DNA from: JBHGBM01 sp041946965 | GTDB taxonomy: Bacteria > Acidobacteriota > Terriglobia > Bryobacterales > Bryobacteraceae | Length of the DNA stretch: 57,525 nucleotides | Assembly (NCBI GenBank): GCA_041946965.1 | Contig: JBHGBM010000029.1 | Coordinates: forward strand, 1-57,525 | Direction: 5' to 3' | Part shown: in pieces, positions 34,001-41,199 of the stretch | Numbering within the stretch: position 1 is the stretch's first letter | Layout of the letters: every line of letters starts with the position of its first letter | The notes under the pieces: generated by a model | The model's input: the letters and a program-made list of their open reading frames with translations, nothing else | Told to the model about the DNA's origin: nothing | The model's database searches: none | Position numbers and translations under genes: made by a program

Positions 34001-34783
34001 GTTGGCGTTCAGCTTCTCATTGCGGAAGAACTCGAACACCGCGCCGTGGAACGCGTTGGTGCCCGTGCGGGTGGCGACGGAAATGGAAGCGCCGCTGTTG
34101 CGTCCTTCCTCGGCGGTGGCGTTGTTCGTGGTGACTTTGTATTCCTGAACGTCATCCGGGTTGAGCCGGTAGAGATTTTTCAGGGGAGCGGGAACGGTGG
34201 ATTCATTCGCCTCGATGCCGTCGATGGTGACGTTGAACGAGCGGTCCCGCGAACCGTTGACGTGGATGCCGGAACCGGCCGCCGCGTTCGAACGCTGCAC
34301 GACGCCGGGCTCGAGCACGATCAGGTTAAGCGGGTTGCGCCCGTTCAGGGGCAATTCCACCACCGCCTTCTGCTCCACCACGTTGCCGATGGTGGCGCTG
34401 CCGGTCTGGAGCTGTTCGGCGCGGCTCTCCACCGAGATGACCTCGGTGACGGCTCCGAGTTCCAGAGTCAGATCGACGGCCAGAGGCGTATCGGCTTCCA
34501 GACGGTTGCCGGTCTTCCTGCTGGTCTTGAAACCCTCGAATTCGGCGGAGATCGTGTAAAAGCCGACCGGCAGCGACGGAAACGCATATACGCCCGCGCC
34601 GGTGGTGGTCTGCTTATAGGTGATCCCGGTGGCTTCGTTGACGGCGACCACATTGGCGCCGGCGACAACCGCGTTCGTGGTGTCCCGGACGGTCCCCGTG
34701 ATTGTGGAAGTACCAACCTGGGCGGACAGAGCGCCGGTCCACAGGACAAGACTGGTAAGTGGCAGCAATCGAGGTAATCGCAT
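31001..34783 (-). CDS. Large TonB-dependent receptor, Oar-like
   Basis: Outer-membrane receptor of 1260 residues. The ATG at 34783 has a GAGGAG site 7 bases upstream and gives the signal MRLPRLLPLTSLVLWTGALSAQ. Next comes a carboxypeptidase-regulatory-like domain (TITGTVRDTTNAVVAGA), a plug with VELPLNGRNPLNL, and a long barrel with the terminal LALKLYF. It is much longer than the other receptor in the window. It has its own promoter-like sequence and so may be expressed apart from the propeller gene upstream of it. Confidence 0.9.
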   Translation of the reverse strand: MRLPRLLPLTSLVLWTGALSAQVGTSTITGTVRDTTNAVVAGANVVAVNEATGITYKQTTTGAGVYAFPSLPVGFYTISAEFEGFKTSRKTGNRLEADTPLAVDLTLELGAVTEVISVESRAEQLQTGSATIGNVVEQKAVVELPLNGRNPLNLIVLEPGVVQRSNAAAGSGIHVNGSRDRSFNVTIDGIEANESTVPAPLKNLYRLNPDDVQEYKVTTNNATAEEGRNSGASISVATRTGTNAFHGAVFEFFRNEKLNANEFFANATRVAKPPIKLNQYGFELGGPIRKNRTFFFGNWSGQKINYAQPIDQAFGSMPQVYTPSALAGNYRYFIADPRTPFVLNGQRITRNTPQLVDASTGALAPGVRNCIGAGDTNCVATYNMFAADPRRLGADAVLGKIFAKYPLPNTYTTGDGLNVAGFFWNTPVQVRGPSYMARVDHTFNANNMMFVRYLQGAQDTLGGDPNNSRPQVFPGWPPEGEVFRHTKNLAVSYRRLVSPRIVNELTAGVSRFLYLFTQGEANPDWPDIPPFTFSNVSKPFLNRPRTFRAVTTEQLVDNLSVVKDAHMIKMGANIRFYQHNDQRGQPGGTNLTPVLSFSQATRAPAGFLTPAVATATSPGIDASDNTRLLNAINEILGIPAQLSQLFLGDLKADTFLPFKAGKSVTLWSQGQRLKQYNFYLQDQWKVARSFTINAGLRWEINPAPTEAGGRVYVPNKSIDGSQGPVTFVPAERWYARNNIGALGPRFAVAWSPGRSAKTVVRAGYGIAFDTLPSFMITAVSGNVPGQVYSCASVPGRSTTPGCAAAPDLRIGEGFPQELAPPTVKPSSFLTPPAQLLSNAPAMISFDPQLKVPTVHQWTLNVQRELPGGFLAQAAYIGRRGTRLYRAYDINQIDAGPILPSFLIMQQNMNRGCRPDGSGCPAGAVGATVPLVASGVLTSAFVNSSTTQSDLQLNGAGNFAGRVEQTTLAARLRPNQQFGTITYLDSGGDSYYHGGQLTVRKRFDAGLMMGLAYTYAKSIDDQSVDPIGSSSGGGLSTTTSRAPSSIRNWRNERGPSDFDRRHLLTATGIYELPFGSKKAFFKSAPAALQHVVGGWSVNGMYTYMSGEAFSVRSSVRTENYSHESRAVIVGEKPVPGLYDIPGVIGPRLFKDISGFALPAPGTNGAGRNIFNGPSYWNLDFSLNKQFLLTERFKLQFRMETFNTFNHPNFDGPHLATAGSGGFRSSVFGNTCCSTVAPPSTQNILDAGEAARVIQLALKLYF

Positions 34784-34808
34784 TCCCAAACTCCTCTTAC
34801 TTTGGAAT

Positions 34809-34836
34809 ACTATACACCATGAACCCTGCAATGCAA
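34809..34836 (-). promoter_or_regulatory. Sigma-70-type promoter of the large receptor
   Basis: On the minus strand, TTGCAT (34836-34831) and TATAGT (34814-34809) are separated by 16 bases. The predicted transcript start near 34802 leaves a leader of about 19 bases containing GAGGAG. This is the clearest -35/-10 pair in the window. Confidence 0.5.
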
Positions 34837-34871
34837 TCTGCGGCCACCAGGGAGGGGTGGCACGGGCAAAC

Positions 34872-34887
34872 GTTGCGCTAACGCAAC
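34872..34887 (-). terminator. Hairpin at the end of the propeller gene
   Basis: GTTGCG and CGCAAC form a 6-bp stem with a 4-base loop that includes the stop codon of the propeller gene. Downstream on the minus strand the sequence is GTTTGCCC, with no U-run, so it is a weak candidate intrinsic terminator or attenuator between the propeller and receptor genes. Confidence 0.3.
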
Positions 34888-37097
34888 ACCACTTTGGCCA
34901 GACCGGAATTGTTCGCGCTGTCCACGGCGCGAACTACAAGGAGGTGCTCGCCTGCCGGGACGTCCGGCAGGTGCAGAATGAAGCTTTCCCGCTGCGAATC
35001 CACCACGCCGTCGGCGGCCTCCATCGGCACCCACGGCGCGGCGTCCAGCGAATACTCGCAGCGGCGCAGGGGGGAGGCGGCGTCGGCGGCCTCGACGTTC
35101 AGCGTCACGGCGCCCGCGGAGCGCTGCGCCGCGCCGATGACGACCGACGGCGGGGTATTGTCGATGAGCACGGGAGCGCTCACCAACTCCGCCGTGCGGG
35201 CCATGCCCGGTGGGTTCACCTCGCGGTCCGAAGCCATCACGCGGAAGAAGTAGCGGCCATCGGCAAGCGCGTCGCCATCCACGGCCAGGGTATTCTCGCG
35301 GATATTGGCCTTCAGGAGCTTCCACTCGCGCTCCTCCTCGCCGCGGAACCACAGGGTGTAGATCAGGCGGTCGCCGTCCGGGTCTTCCGCCTGCCAGGTG
35401 ATGTTGATCTGCGGGCTCACCGCGCGGGAGAGCGTGGTGGTGGGCGTGCCCGGGGTGGTGGCGGCGGAAGCTTCGCCCGTATCGGTGACCGTGACGGTGT
35501 ACGCGGCAGTGGGTTGCTGGGCCGGCGGTTTCGCCGCCGCGGCCGTGGTGGAGGCGCTATTGGTCACGGTGATGTTCCTGACGGCCGGCGGAGAGTTCTG
35601 CGGCAGATACGCCACGGTCACGCTATCGAGCGCGGGCGACGCCGCGCCGCTCAACTCGGCGCGCCACTGGATGTAGCGTGCGTTGGGGCTGGCGATGCGC
35701 GCGCCGGAGGAAGCCACGGCCTCCGACCATTCGCTCCAGCTCTTGTCGGGCCGGGCGGAATTGCCGCTGCGCGTATGAAACCGGATCGCCGCGCCGGATG
35801 GGACATCGCCGCGCCAGGTCAGGGCGCCCCAACGGGCCACCGCTCCGGCGTCGTAAACCGGCGATTCGTACGTGCCGGCCGCGCCCGCATCGCCCAGGCG
35901 GTAAATGCGCCCGAGGTTTCCGGTGGCGGCCAGCACCGCGGAGCCGGCCGCGAGCAGACGCGTGGTTTCCGCCTCGTTGGTCTGCGCGACCAGCGTCGCC
36001 TTGCGGTCCGGCGTGAGCGAGTACACGCGGCCGTTGCCGTCGGTGGAGAAAACCAGGCGATCGGGCAGCGCCAGCAGGTCGTAGACGTTCTCCTCCTTGG
36101 AACTCCACAGCGTCTCCACCGTGTTGTCGGGATGGATGCGGTAGATGGCGGATTTCTCCACGCCGCTCAAATCCATGGCGGCGCTGAACTGGCTGGTCAC
36201 CTGCGGCGTGGGCGCGGCCTGCTGCTGCCTGGCGTCGGTCTGCACCTTGAAGTCTGCGGATTGGGCGGCTTCCACGGTGATGGAAGTGGCGGTCGCGGTG
36301 ACCGCCGCGCCCGCCGTGCCGGTCTGCACGGCCTGCGAGGCGCTTTGAATGCGCTTCGCCAAGGAGCCGCCAAGCGCCGCGGCGTACACCGAGCCGTCCG
36401 GGGCGGGCACGATGGCGCGGACCTCCGGCAGATTGGCGTCGTATAGCGCGAAGGCTTTGTCCTTCGCCGTGATGCGATAGAGCACGCCGTTGGGTTCCGT
36501 TCCGGCCAGGAGGCGGCCCTGCGAGTCGAACGCCAGGCTGATCACGTGCGACTGGCCGGTCTCATACCACACCTCGCCCTTGCCGGCGGCGGTGATGCGG
36601 AAGACCTTGCCCTGGTCGCCGGTGCCGGCGTAGAGCGTGCCATCCGGCCCGATGGAGAGCGACCAGATGTACTTGGCCTTCGGGTCGAAGTATTCGGAGG
36701 CCTGGCCGCCGGCGATGCGGTAGACCTTGCCGTCCGGAGAGCTTCCCGCGAAAACCGCGCCGTCCTTATCCACCGCCAGCGCGAACACCTCGGGCTGGTC
36801 CGCAGTCCACAGCACGGAACTCCGCCCCGAACCATTGACGCGAAAGACGCGCCCGCGGTGGCCCGTGCCGGCGTAGAGCGCGGAGCCGGGACCTTGCGCC
36901 ATGGTCCAGATGACCGGCTGATCGGAGTGAAAGACGGTATCGAGGCGCGGCGCCAGCGTGAGGCGGCCGTCGCGCGTGAGCGAGACGCCCCTAAAGCGGC
37001 CCCGGATGAAATCCGAGTACGTATTCATTTCCCACGCGGCGGTGCCTGAGGCGAGCAGCGGGGCCGCCGCGAGCAGCATGGTGGCGCAGACTTTCAT
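34878..37097 (-). CDS. Exported beta-propeller protein with C-terminal Ig-like region
   Basis: A 739-residue product with a signal peptide (MKVCATMLLAAAPLLASGTAAWE). Repeated blocks such as LYAGTGHRGRVFRV, VFAGSSPDGKVYRI and LYAGTGDQGKVFRI show blades of a propeller of the NHL/regulator-propeller type (about 60-430). The C-terminal third has fibronectin- or Ig-like strands. No enzyme motif is seen. Its ATG overlaps the stop of the S55 peptidase by 4 bases, so the two proteins are likely made and perhaps used together. Confidence 0.82.
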   Translation of the reverse strand: MKVCATMLLAAAPLLASGTAAWEMNTYSDFIRGRFRGVSLTRDGRLTLAPRLDTVFHSDQPVIWTMAQGPGSALYAGTGHRGRVFRVNGSGRSSVLWTADQPEVFALAVDKDGAVFAGSSPDGKVYRIAGGQASEYFDPKAKYIWSLSIGPDGTLYAGTGDQGKVFRITAAGKGEVWYETGQSHVISLAFDSQGRLLAGTEPNGVLYRITAKDKAFALYDANLPEVRAIVPAPDGSVYAAALGGSLAKRIQSASQAVQTGTAGAAVTATATSITVEAAQSADFKVQTDARQQQAAPTPQVTSQFSAAMDLSGVEKSAIYRIHPDNTVETLWSSKEENVYDLLALPDRLVFSTDGNGRVYSLTPDRKATLVAQTNEAETTRLLAAGSAVLAATGNLGRIYRLGDAGAAGTYESPVYDAGAVARWGALTWRGDVPSGAAIRFHTRSGNSARPDKSWSEWSEAVASSGARIASPNARYIQWRAELSGAASPALDSVTVAYLPQNSPPAVRNITVTNSASTTAAAAKPPAQQPTAAYTVTVTDTGEASAATTPGTPTTTLSRAVSPQINITWQAEDPDGDRLIYTLWFRGEEEREWKLLKANIRENTLAVDGDALADGRYFFRVMASDREVNPPGMARTAELVSAPVLIDNTPPSVVIGAAQRSAGAVTLNVEAADAASPLRRCEYSLDAAPWVPMEAADGVVDSQRESFILHLPDVPAGEHLLVVRAVDSANNSGLAKVVLR

Positions 37098-38851
37098 TCC
37101 TTGATTTCCACCTGGACGGTCTTCGATCCGGATATGACCATGTCTCCAGCGCTGAGCTCGAATTCGGCCACCTTGGAGTTGCGGGTCTGGGTGATGCCGC
37201 CGGACCCCGGCTGGGCCACGCCGAGCACGAGCGCGACCGAGGCGGGCGGGCCGGGCAGGTCCGAGCCCTCCAACTGAAAGGCCGCATCCGGCCTCCACAC
37301 CCGCACGTAGGCCTTGGTATTTCCGCGCAACGCGTTCACCGTCCGGATGAGCTGCGCGGCCGAGCGGGGCTGCTGGAAAATAGTCTGGCGAAGTTCGGCG
37401 AGGTTTGTGGTGGCGGCGTCCGCAACGGTGAAAGACAGTGGGCCGGGGGGCGCCCCCACCGGAACCGTGTACTTGATGCTGCGGGTGACTTCCACGCCGT
37501 TCTCGCCGTTGAGCACCGTGGTGAGCTCCACGGTATCGCCGGGGCGCACTTCGCGGCGTCCCGTCCAGACCTGGTCGATCTGCAACTGGTTCTTGGCGTC
37601 GTAGGTGTCGATGGCGAGGTTCACGCGCTTCATGCGCAGCGCCCGGAACCCGCTTTGCAGCACGTAGGCGAGCGGCACGGCGGTATTCAGCGAAACCATC
37701 TGCGCCGAGCCGTTGTCCGCCGAGTACATATTGTTTATCTGAATGGGGGCGGCGTTTTCGAACTCGATGGCGCCGGTGAGCCGGAAGCTGCCGGGTCCCA
37801 CGGTGCGCTCGGTGGCGTCGATGACGGAGAACACCGCCATTTGCAGCAGCAGCGGAGAAAGCAACTGGTCGTCCACCATGTTGACTTTGTACGCCTCCAG
37901 CCGCCGCCCCGCGCGCGAAATGGAGATCGCCAGCGGCACCATGGGGGCGGTCTTTCCGAGCTCGCCGAACACCGCCGTGTTGCGGTCCTGCGAGATGGCG
38001 CCCAGGCTCTCCCGCGCCACCGAGATCTTGAACGAACTTTGCAGCGTGGGCAGCAGCGCCACCACTTCGGCACGCGCGAACGGCAGCGCCGTCGCACCCA
38101 CGGAGAGGAAACGGTGGCCGAAGGCATAGACCCGGTTGCCCTCGATATGGGTAACCGTACCGTCGGCGCCCACGGTCATGTCGCCGGTCATAAGCTGCAC
38201 GCTGATCATCGAACCGGGCTGGATGCGCTGCGGCGGACCGGCATCCGCGGGCGCACGCCCGCCGCCGGAGATGCCCTGCTGGGGTTCCAGCCCGATGGCG
38301 CGCAACTCGGGCGCGAAATGCTCGACCGTAGCGCGTGTAAACCCGCCGAAGGAGACCGGCGTGGCCACGTCGGCGAGTTTCATCTGGCCGGCGGGAATCT
38401 CTTCGCGGCGCGGAAACAGGCGGGTCAGGTCGCGGTCGGCCAAGGTCACGCGGCCGCGTGCGGGCATGGCCGGGCCGGCAGCGCCCACCGGCAGCATCTC
38501 TTCAATCGGCCGGATGCCGGCGATGGGCTCCTTGGCGAACGGAAACGCCATGGCCACCGCTCCGAGCAGCTTGCCCTGCACGTACACGGGACTGCCGCTC
38601 ATGCCCTGCATGACCCCGGCGCGGTCCAAAGGACCGCCGGAGAGCCGCGCCAGAATGAGGGCCTGCTTGGGGCCGATGTTCTCCAGCACGCCCAGGATTT
38701 CGGCCTGAAATTCCTCGACACGGCTGCCGGAGAAGACGGACTTGCCGGTGCCGCGAAGGCCCGGCTTCACGTCCTTGAGGGGGAACAGCGGGGTCTCGGC
38801 GCCCAGGGCGGAGGCCAGCACACAGATGGCCGCCCACATGGAACGGATCAC
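37094..38851 (-). CDS. SpoIVB-like (S55) serine peptidase domain protein
   Basis: A 585-residue exported protein. The GTG start at 38851 is supported by TAAAAT 6 bases upstream. After the signal peptide comes the S55 core, with LKDVKPGLRGTG near the start and GMSGSPVY at 83-90, which carries the nucleophile serine. The later phrases VTHIEGNRVYAFGHRFL and GDMTVGADG also fit. SpoIVB signals during sporulation in Firmicutes, but this lineage is not known to sporulate. The peptidase probably cleaves an envelope protein; its neighbour is the propeller protein. Confidence 0.85.
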   Translation of the reverse strand: MIRSMWAAICVLASALGAETPLFPLKDVKPGLRGTGKSVFSGSRVEEFQAEILGVLENIGPKQALILARLSGGPLDRAGVMQGMSGSPVYVQGKLLGAVAMAFPFAKEPIAGIRPIEEMLPVGAAGPAMPARGRVTLADRDLTRLFPRREEIPAGQMKLADVATPVSFGGFTRATVEHFAPELRAIGLEPQQGISGGGRAPADAGPPQRIQPGSMISVQLMTGDMTVGADGTVTHIEGNRVYAFGHRFLSVGATALPFARAEVVALLPTLQSSFKISVARESLGAISQDRNTAVFGELGKTAPMVPLAISISRAGRRLEAYKVNMVDDQLLSPLLLQMAVFSVIDATERTVGPGSFRLTGAIEFENAAPIQINNMYSADNGSAQMVSLNTAVPLAYVLQSGFRALRMKRVNLAIDTYDAKNQLQIDQVWTGRREVRPGDTVELTTVLNGENGVEVTRSIKYTVPVGAPPGPLSFTVADAATTNLAELRQTIFQQPRSAAQLIRTVNALRGNTKAYVRVWRPDAAFQLEGSDLPGPPASVALVLGVAQPGSGGITQTRNSKVAEFELSAGDMVISGSKTVQVEIKE

Positions 38852-38857
38852 TCTACC

Positions 38858-38863
38858 ATTTTA
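38858..38863 (-). promoter_or_regulatory. -10-like hexamer for the S55 peptidase gene
   Basis: TAAAAT on the minus strand ends 6 bases before the GTG at 38851. Transcription would begin at or within a base or two of the start codon, giving a leaderless message. No Shine-Dalgarno site is present. Confidence 0.45.
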
Positions 38864-38877
38864 CCGTGGCGGCCGGG

Positions 38878-39063
38878 TCACACCATGCCCGCGGCGCGAG
38901 CCACCCAGTAGAAATAATTGGAAGGCTGGCGGTTGTGCTTTTGTAGCTCGGCAAGAAGCAAATCCGCCTCGGCCTGGCTGGCCACACGCCGGAGCAGCGA
39001 CTCCGTGCCGTTCATGAAGTTAACCAGGATCACGTCGTAGAAGGTTTCGCCTCGCGTGCGCAT
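38878..39063 (-). CDS. Small protein of unknown function
   Basis: A 61-residue ORF with mostly G/C third positions and a protein-like composition (TFYDVILVNF, SQAEADLLLAELQKHN, YFYWVARAAG). No signal peptide or metal motif is visible. It lies between the methyltransferase and S55 genes on the same strand. A protein-family match would be needed to be certain; coding character makes it better than a chance ORF. Confidence 0.5.
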   Translation of the reverse strand: MRTRGETFYDVILVNFMNGTESLLRRVASQAEADLLLAELQKHNRQPSNYFYWVARAAGMV

Positions 39064-39148
39064 CGATACTCGGGACCGCCACGTTCCATGCTAAGGCCGG
39101 TCTCGCGGCGCCACAAGTCCAGAACTACCAGTACGGCTTCGCAATAGC

Positions 39149-39697
39149 CTACTTTGCCGGAATCGTCCAGAAATACAGCTTTCGCCATTCGATCTCGACG
39201 GTTTTCTCGGGCTTCCAATCGCCCATGTCGAAGTCGTGCGAGACGACCCTCGTGCCGGGTTTCAGGTCGCTCCACAAGCGCGGGCGCAGCCGCAGGTTGA
39301 CGGAAGGCAGCAGGTACAGCGTGACGACGGTGGCGGGGCGGATATCGGCCTTGAAGAGGTCCTCGTTGCGGAAGGTGACCAGGTTCGCAACCCCGGCCTT
39401 TTTGGCATTCTCGCGAGCTTCCTTGATGCGCTCGGGGTTGAGGTCGATCCCGACGCCGCGGATCCCATACTGTTTGGCGGCCGTGATTACGATGCGGCCG
39501 TCGCCGCAGCCGAGGTCGTAGAGCGTATCGCCTTTGTGAACACCGGCGAGCTTCAGCATTTCGGCGACCACATTCTCCGGCGTGGGGACGAAAGGCACGT
39601 CAAGCGGGGGAGTCTGCGGCTGGTTCTGCACCTCCGCGAGGGAAGGGGCCAAAGCGGCAAGGAATGCGGTCAAAACGAGAACACCGGCAAAACGCAT
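39149..39697 (-). CDS. SAM-dependent methyltransferase with N-terminal signal peptide
   Basis: A 182-residue class I methyltransferase. Motif I is LYDLGCGDGR (59-68), followed by GVGIDLNPERI as the acidic loop. The ATG at 39697 has a GGAAG site just upstream and begins with MRFAGVLVLTAFLAALAPSLAE, which looks like a cleavable signal peptide. SAM is not expected outside the cytoplasm, so either the segment is a membrane anchor or the fold does something else. The motif I aspartate and glycines are intact. Substrate unknown. Confidence 0.85.
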   Translation of the reverse strand: MRFAGVLVLTAFLAALAPSLAEVQNQPQTPPLDVPFVPTPENVVAEMLKLAGVHKGDTLYDLGCGDGRIVITAAKQYGIRGVGIDLNPERIKEARENAKKAGVANLVTFRNEDLFKADIRPATVVTLYLLPSVNLRLRPRLWSDLKPGTRVVSHDFDMGDWKPEKTVEIEWRKLYFWTIPAK

Positions 39698-39748
39698 CTT
39701 GACTTCCTTTCTTCTCAGGTTCATCGAGAGATCAAAAAGGCAGTTTAT

Positions 39749-40213
39749 CTAACGGCGTCCGGCGGGGTCCAGGGCCGGATCCGGGACGGCGGATTCGTGA
39801 GCCACGATCCGCCAGCGGCCCCCGGTCTTCCGGAGCACAACCAGGTTGACGCCGAAATCCTTCCTCCCGGCATTATCGGATTCGTACCGGGCGATAGTGT
39901 AACCGAAATCTCCGGAGCACGCCGTAACCAGGACTTCGATGCGCTCGACGCGGTAGCGCGCGTCCACGCCGCGCTGCACGTAGGCCTGAATGCGGGAGCG
40001 CCCGTGCACGATGCCGGTGGCGAAATGCTGCGTGAGGTAGTAGGCGTTCTCGTCGTAGAGCGCGGCGACTTTCGCGGCATCCCCGCCGTTATAGCCTTCC
40101 TTCCATTCAGCGGCAATCCGCCGGATCGCCTGATCGTCGGCCGGCGCCGCACAGCGTTGCGCGTACGCCGCGCGGGAACAAAGCAGGATTAGAACTGCAA
40201 CAATTCGTGTCAT
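39749..40213 (-). CDS. Secreted SnoaL/DUF4440-like protein
   Basis: A 154-residue product with a signal peptide (MTRIVAVLILLCSRAAYAQ) and a small cone-shaped NTF2-like fold signature: IRRIAAEWKEGYNGGDAAKVAALYDENA, a central GRSRIQAYV, and WRIVAHESAVP at the end. Such proteins bind or isomerise small hydrophobic molecules, but no catalytic residue can be named. Its ATG overlaps the TPR gene stop by 4 bases. Confidence 0.83.
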   Translation of the reverse strand: MTRIVAVLILLCSRAAYAQRCAAPADDQAIRRIAAEWKEGYNGGDAAKVAALYDENAYYLTQHFATGIVHGRSRIQAYVQRGVDARYRVERIEVLVTACSGDFGYTIARYESDNAGRKDFGVNLVVLRKTGGRWRIVAHESAVPDPALDPAGRR

Positions 40214-41196
40214 TGACGTTCTCGGAGCCAGTCGCAAAACCCGGGGTTGTGCTTCAAGGCGAGCGCCAGTTCGCTTGCGCTCGTCTGCGCTTCCGAGTCC
40301 TCGCCGGGGCGGAAAAAAGGCGGGGGATTCGCGGGCGCCTTGCGGGCGCCGGAGAAGTACCGCTCGGCGTACGGATTCACCTTTCTGGCGCGTGCCAGCG
40401 CCAATTCCGCTTCGCGGGTTTCGCCGGCCTGCCATCGTGCCATCACGCGCCCCCAGGCGAACGTACAGAAGGTCTTGTCCTCATCCGGGTAGCACGACAT
40501 CAGCTCGCCGGCTTTCTGCGGCTGCCGCAAGGCCAGGTACAACGCCAGGAGCTCATAACGAATACCCTGATTATCGCCGGGATTCAGTTCCAGCATGCGC
40601 CGGAAAACTTCGGCGCCCGCCTCAAAGTCGCCGGATTCCACCAGCAGCTCGCCCAGGTGCTGTTTTGCGCGCATGTAAGGGCGCGTCGAGATCGTTCCCC
40701 AGAAGTGGCCAAGGTTCTCGCGAAAGAACTCCTCTCCGAGGTTCGCTTCGGCTTTCTCCACCACTTCCCGCATGAGATGGATCTTGTTATCGAGAGAAGC
40801 GGGAACCAACGACACCATCAGACGCTGCGCATCGGTGCAGTCCGGATCGAGCTGGAGCGCCTCATTGATCAGCGACAGGGCCTCCACGAGATCATCCGTT
40901 TCCAGGGCGTCGTAGGCCAGTTCCTGCGCGCGCCACTTCGGGTCGTCCTGTTTCCAGGCCGCCGCCATTTCGGAAACCCGGCCCTCGCCGGCCAACTCGG
41001 CAAGCTTCGCGTTGATCTGGCCGGCGTTCTCGAACTGCTGGCCCTTCATGAGCGCATGGATTCCACGCATGGCGCGCTCGGCGGCAAACGGATGCGCAAT
41101 CTCGGGAATCGGCGGCTCCGGCTGCCGGTTCTTCTCGCGCCGGATGCGGTCCCGGCGCTGCTTGCTCTTATGCGCATCGTAGCGATTGCGGCTCAT
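40210..41196 (-). CDS. TPR protein of the ST7-like family
   Basis: A 328-residue protein with a very basic N-terminus (MSRNRYDAHKSKQRRDRIRREKNR) and then helical repeats. GTISTRPYMRAKQHLGELL and MLELNPGDNQGIRYELLALYL are characteristic of the ST7-type TPR family found in eukaryotes and bacteria. No signal peptide is present. It probably acts as a cytoplasmic protein-binding scaffold. It starts 3 bases after the sulfatase stop. The basic tail could bind nucleic acid or ribosomes. Confidence 0.8.
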   Translation of the reverse strand: MSRNRYDAHKSKQRRDRIRREKNRQPEPPIPEIAHPFAAERAMRGIHALMKGQQFENAGQINAKLAELAGEGRVSEMAAAWKQDDPKWRAQELAYDALETDDLVEALSLINEALQLDPDCTDAQRLMVSLVPASLDNKIHLMREVVEKAEANLGEEFFRENLGHFWGTISTRPYMRAKQHLGELLVESGDFEAGAEVFRRMLELNPGDNQGIRYELLALYLALRQPQKAGELMSCYPDEDKTFCTFAWGRVMARWQAGETREAELALARARKVNPYAERYFSGARKAPANPPPFFRPGEDSEAQTSASELALALKHNPGFCDWLRERQ

Positions 41197-41199
41197 GAG

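Noticed and set aside
39030..39188. A 52-codon minus-strand ORF starting MAKAVFLDDSGK between the methyltransferase and the small ORF
   Set aside because: It overlaps both neighbours, its third positions are mixed and I see no family resemblance. It could be real, but support is too weak to list.
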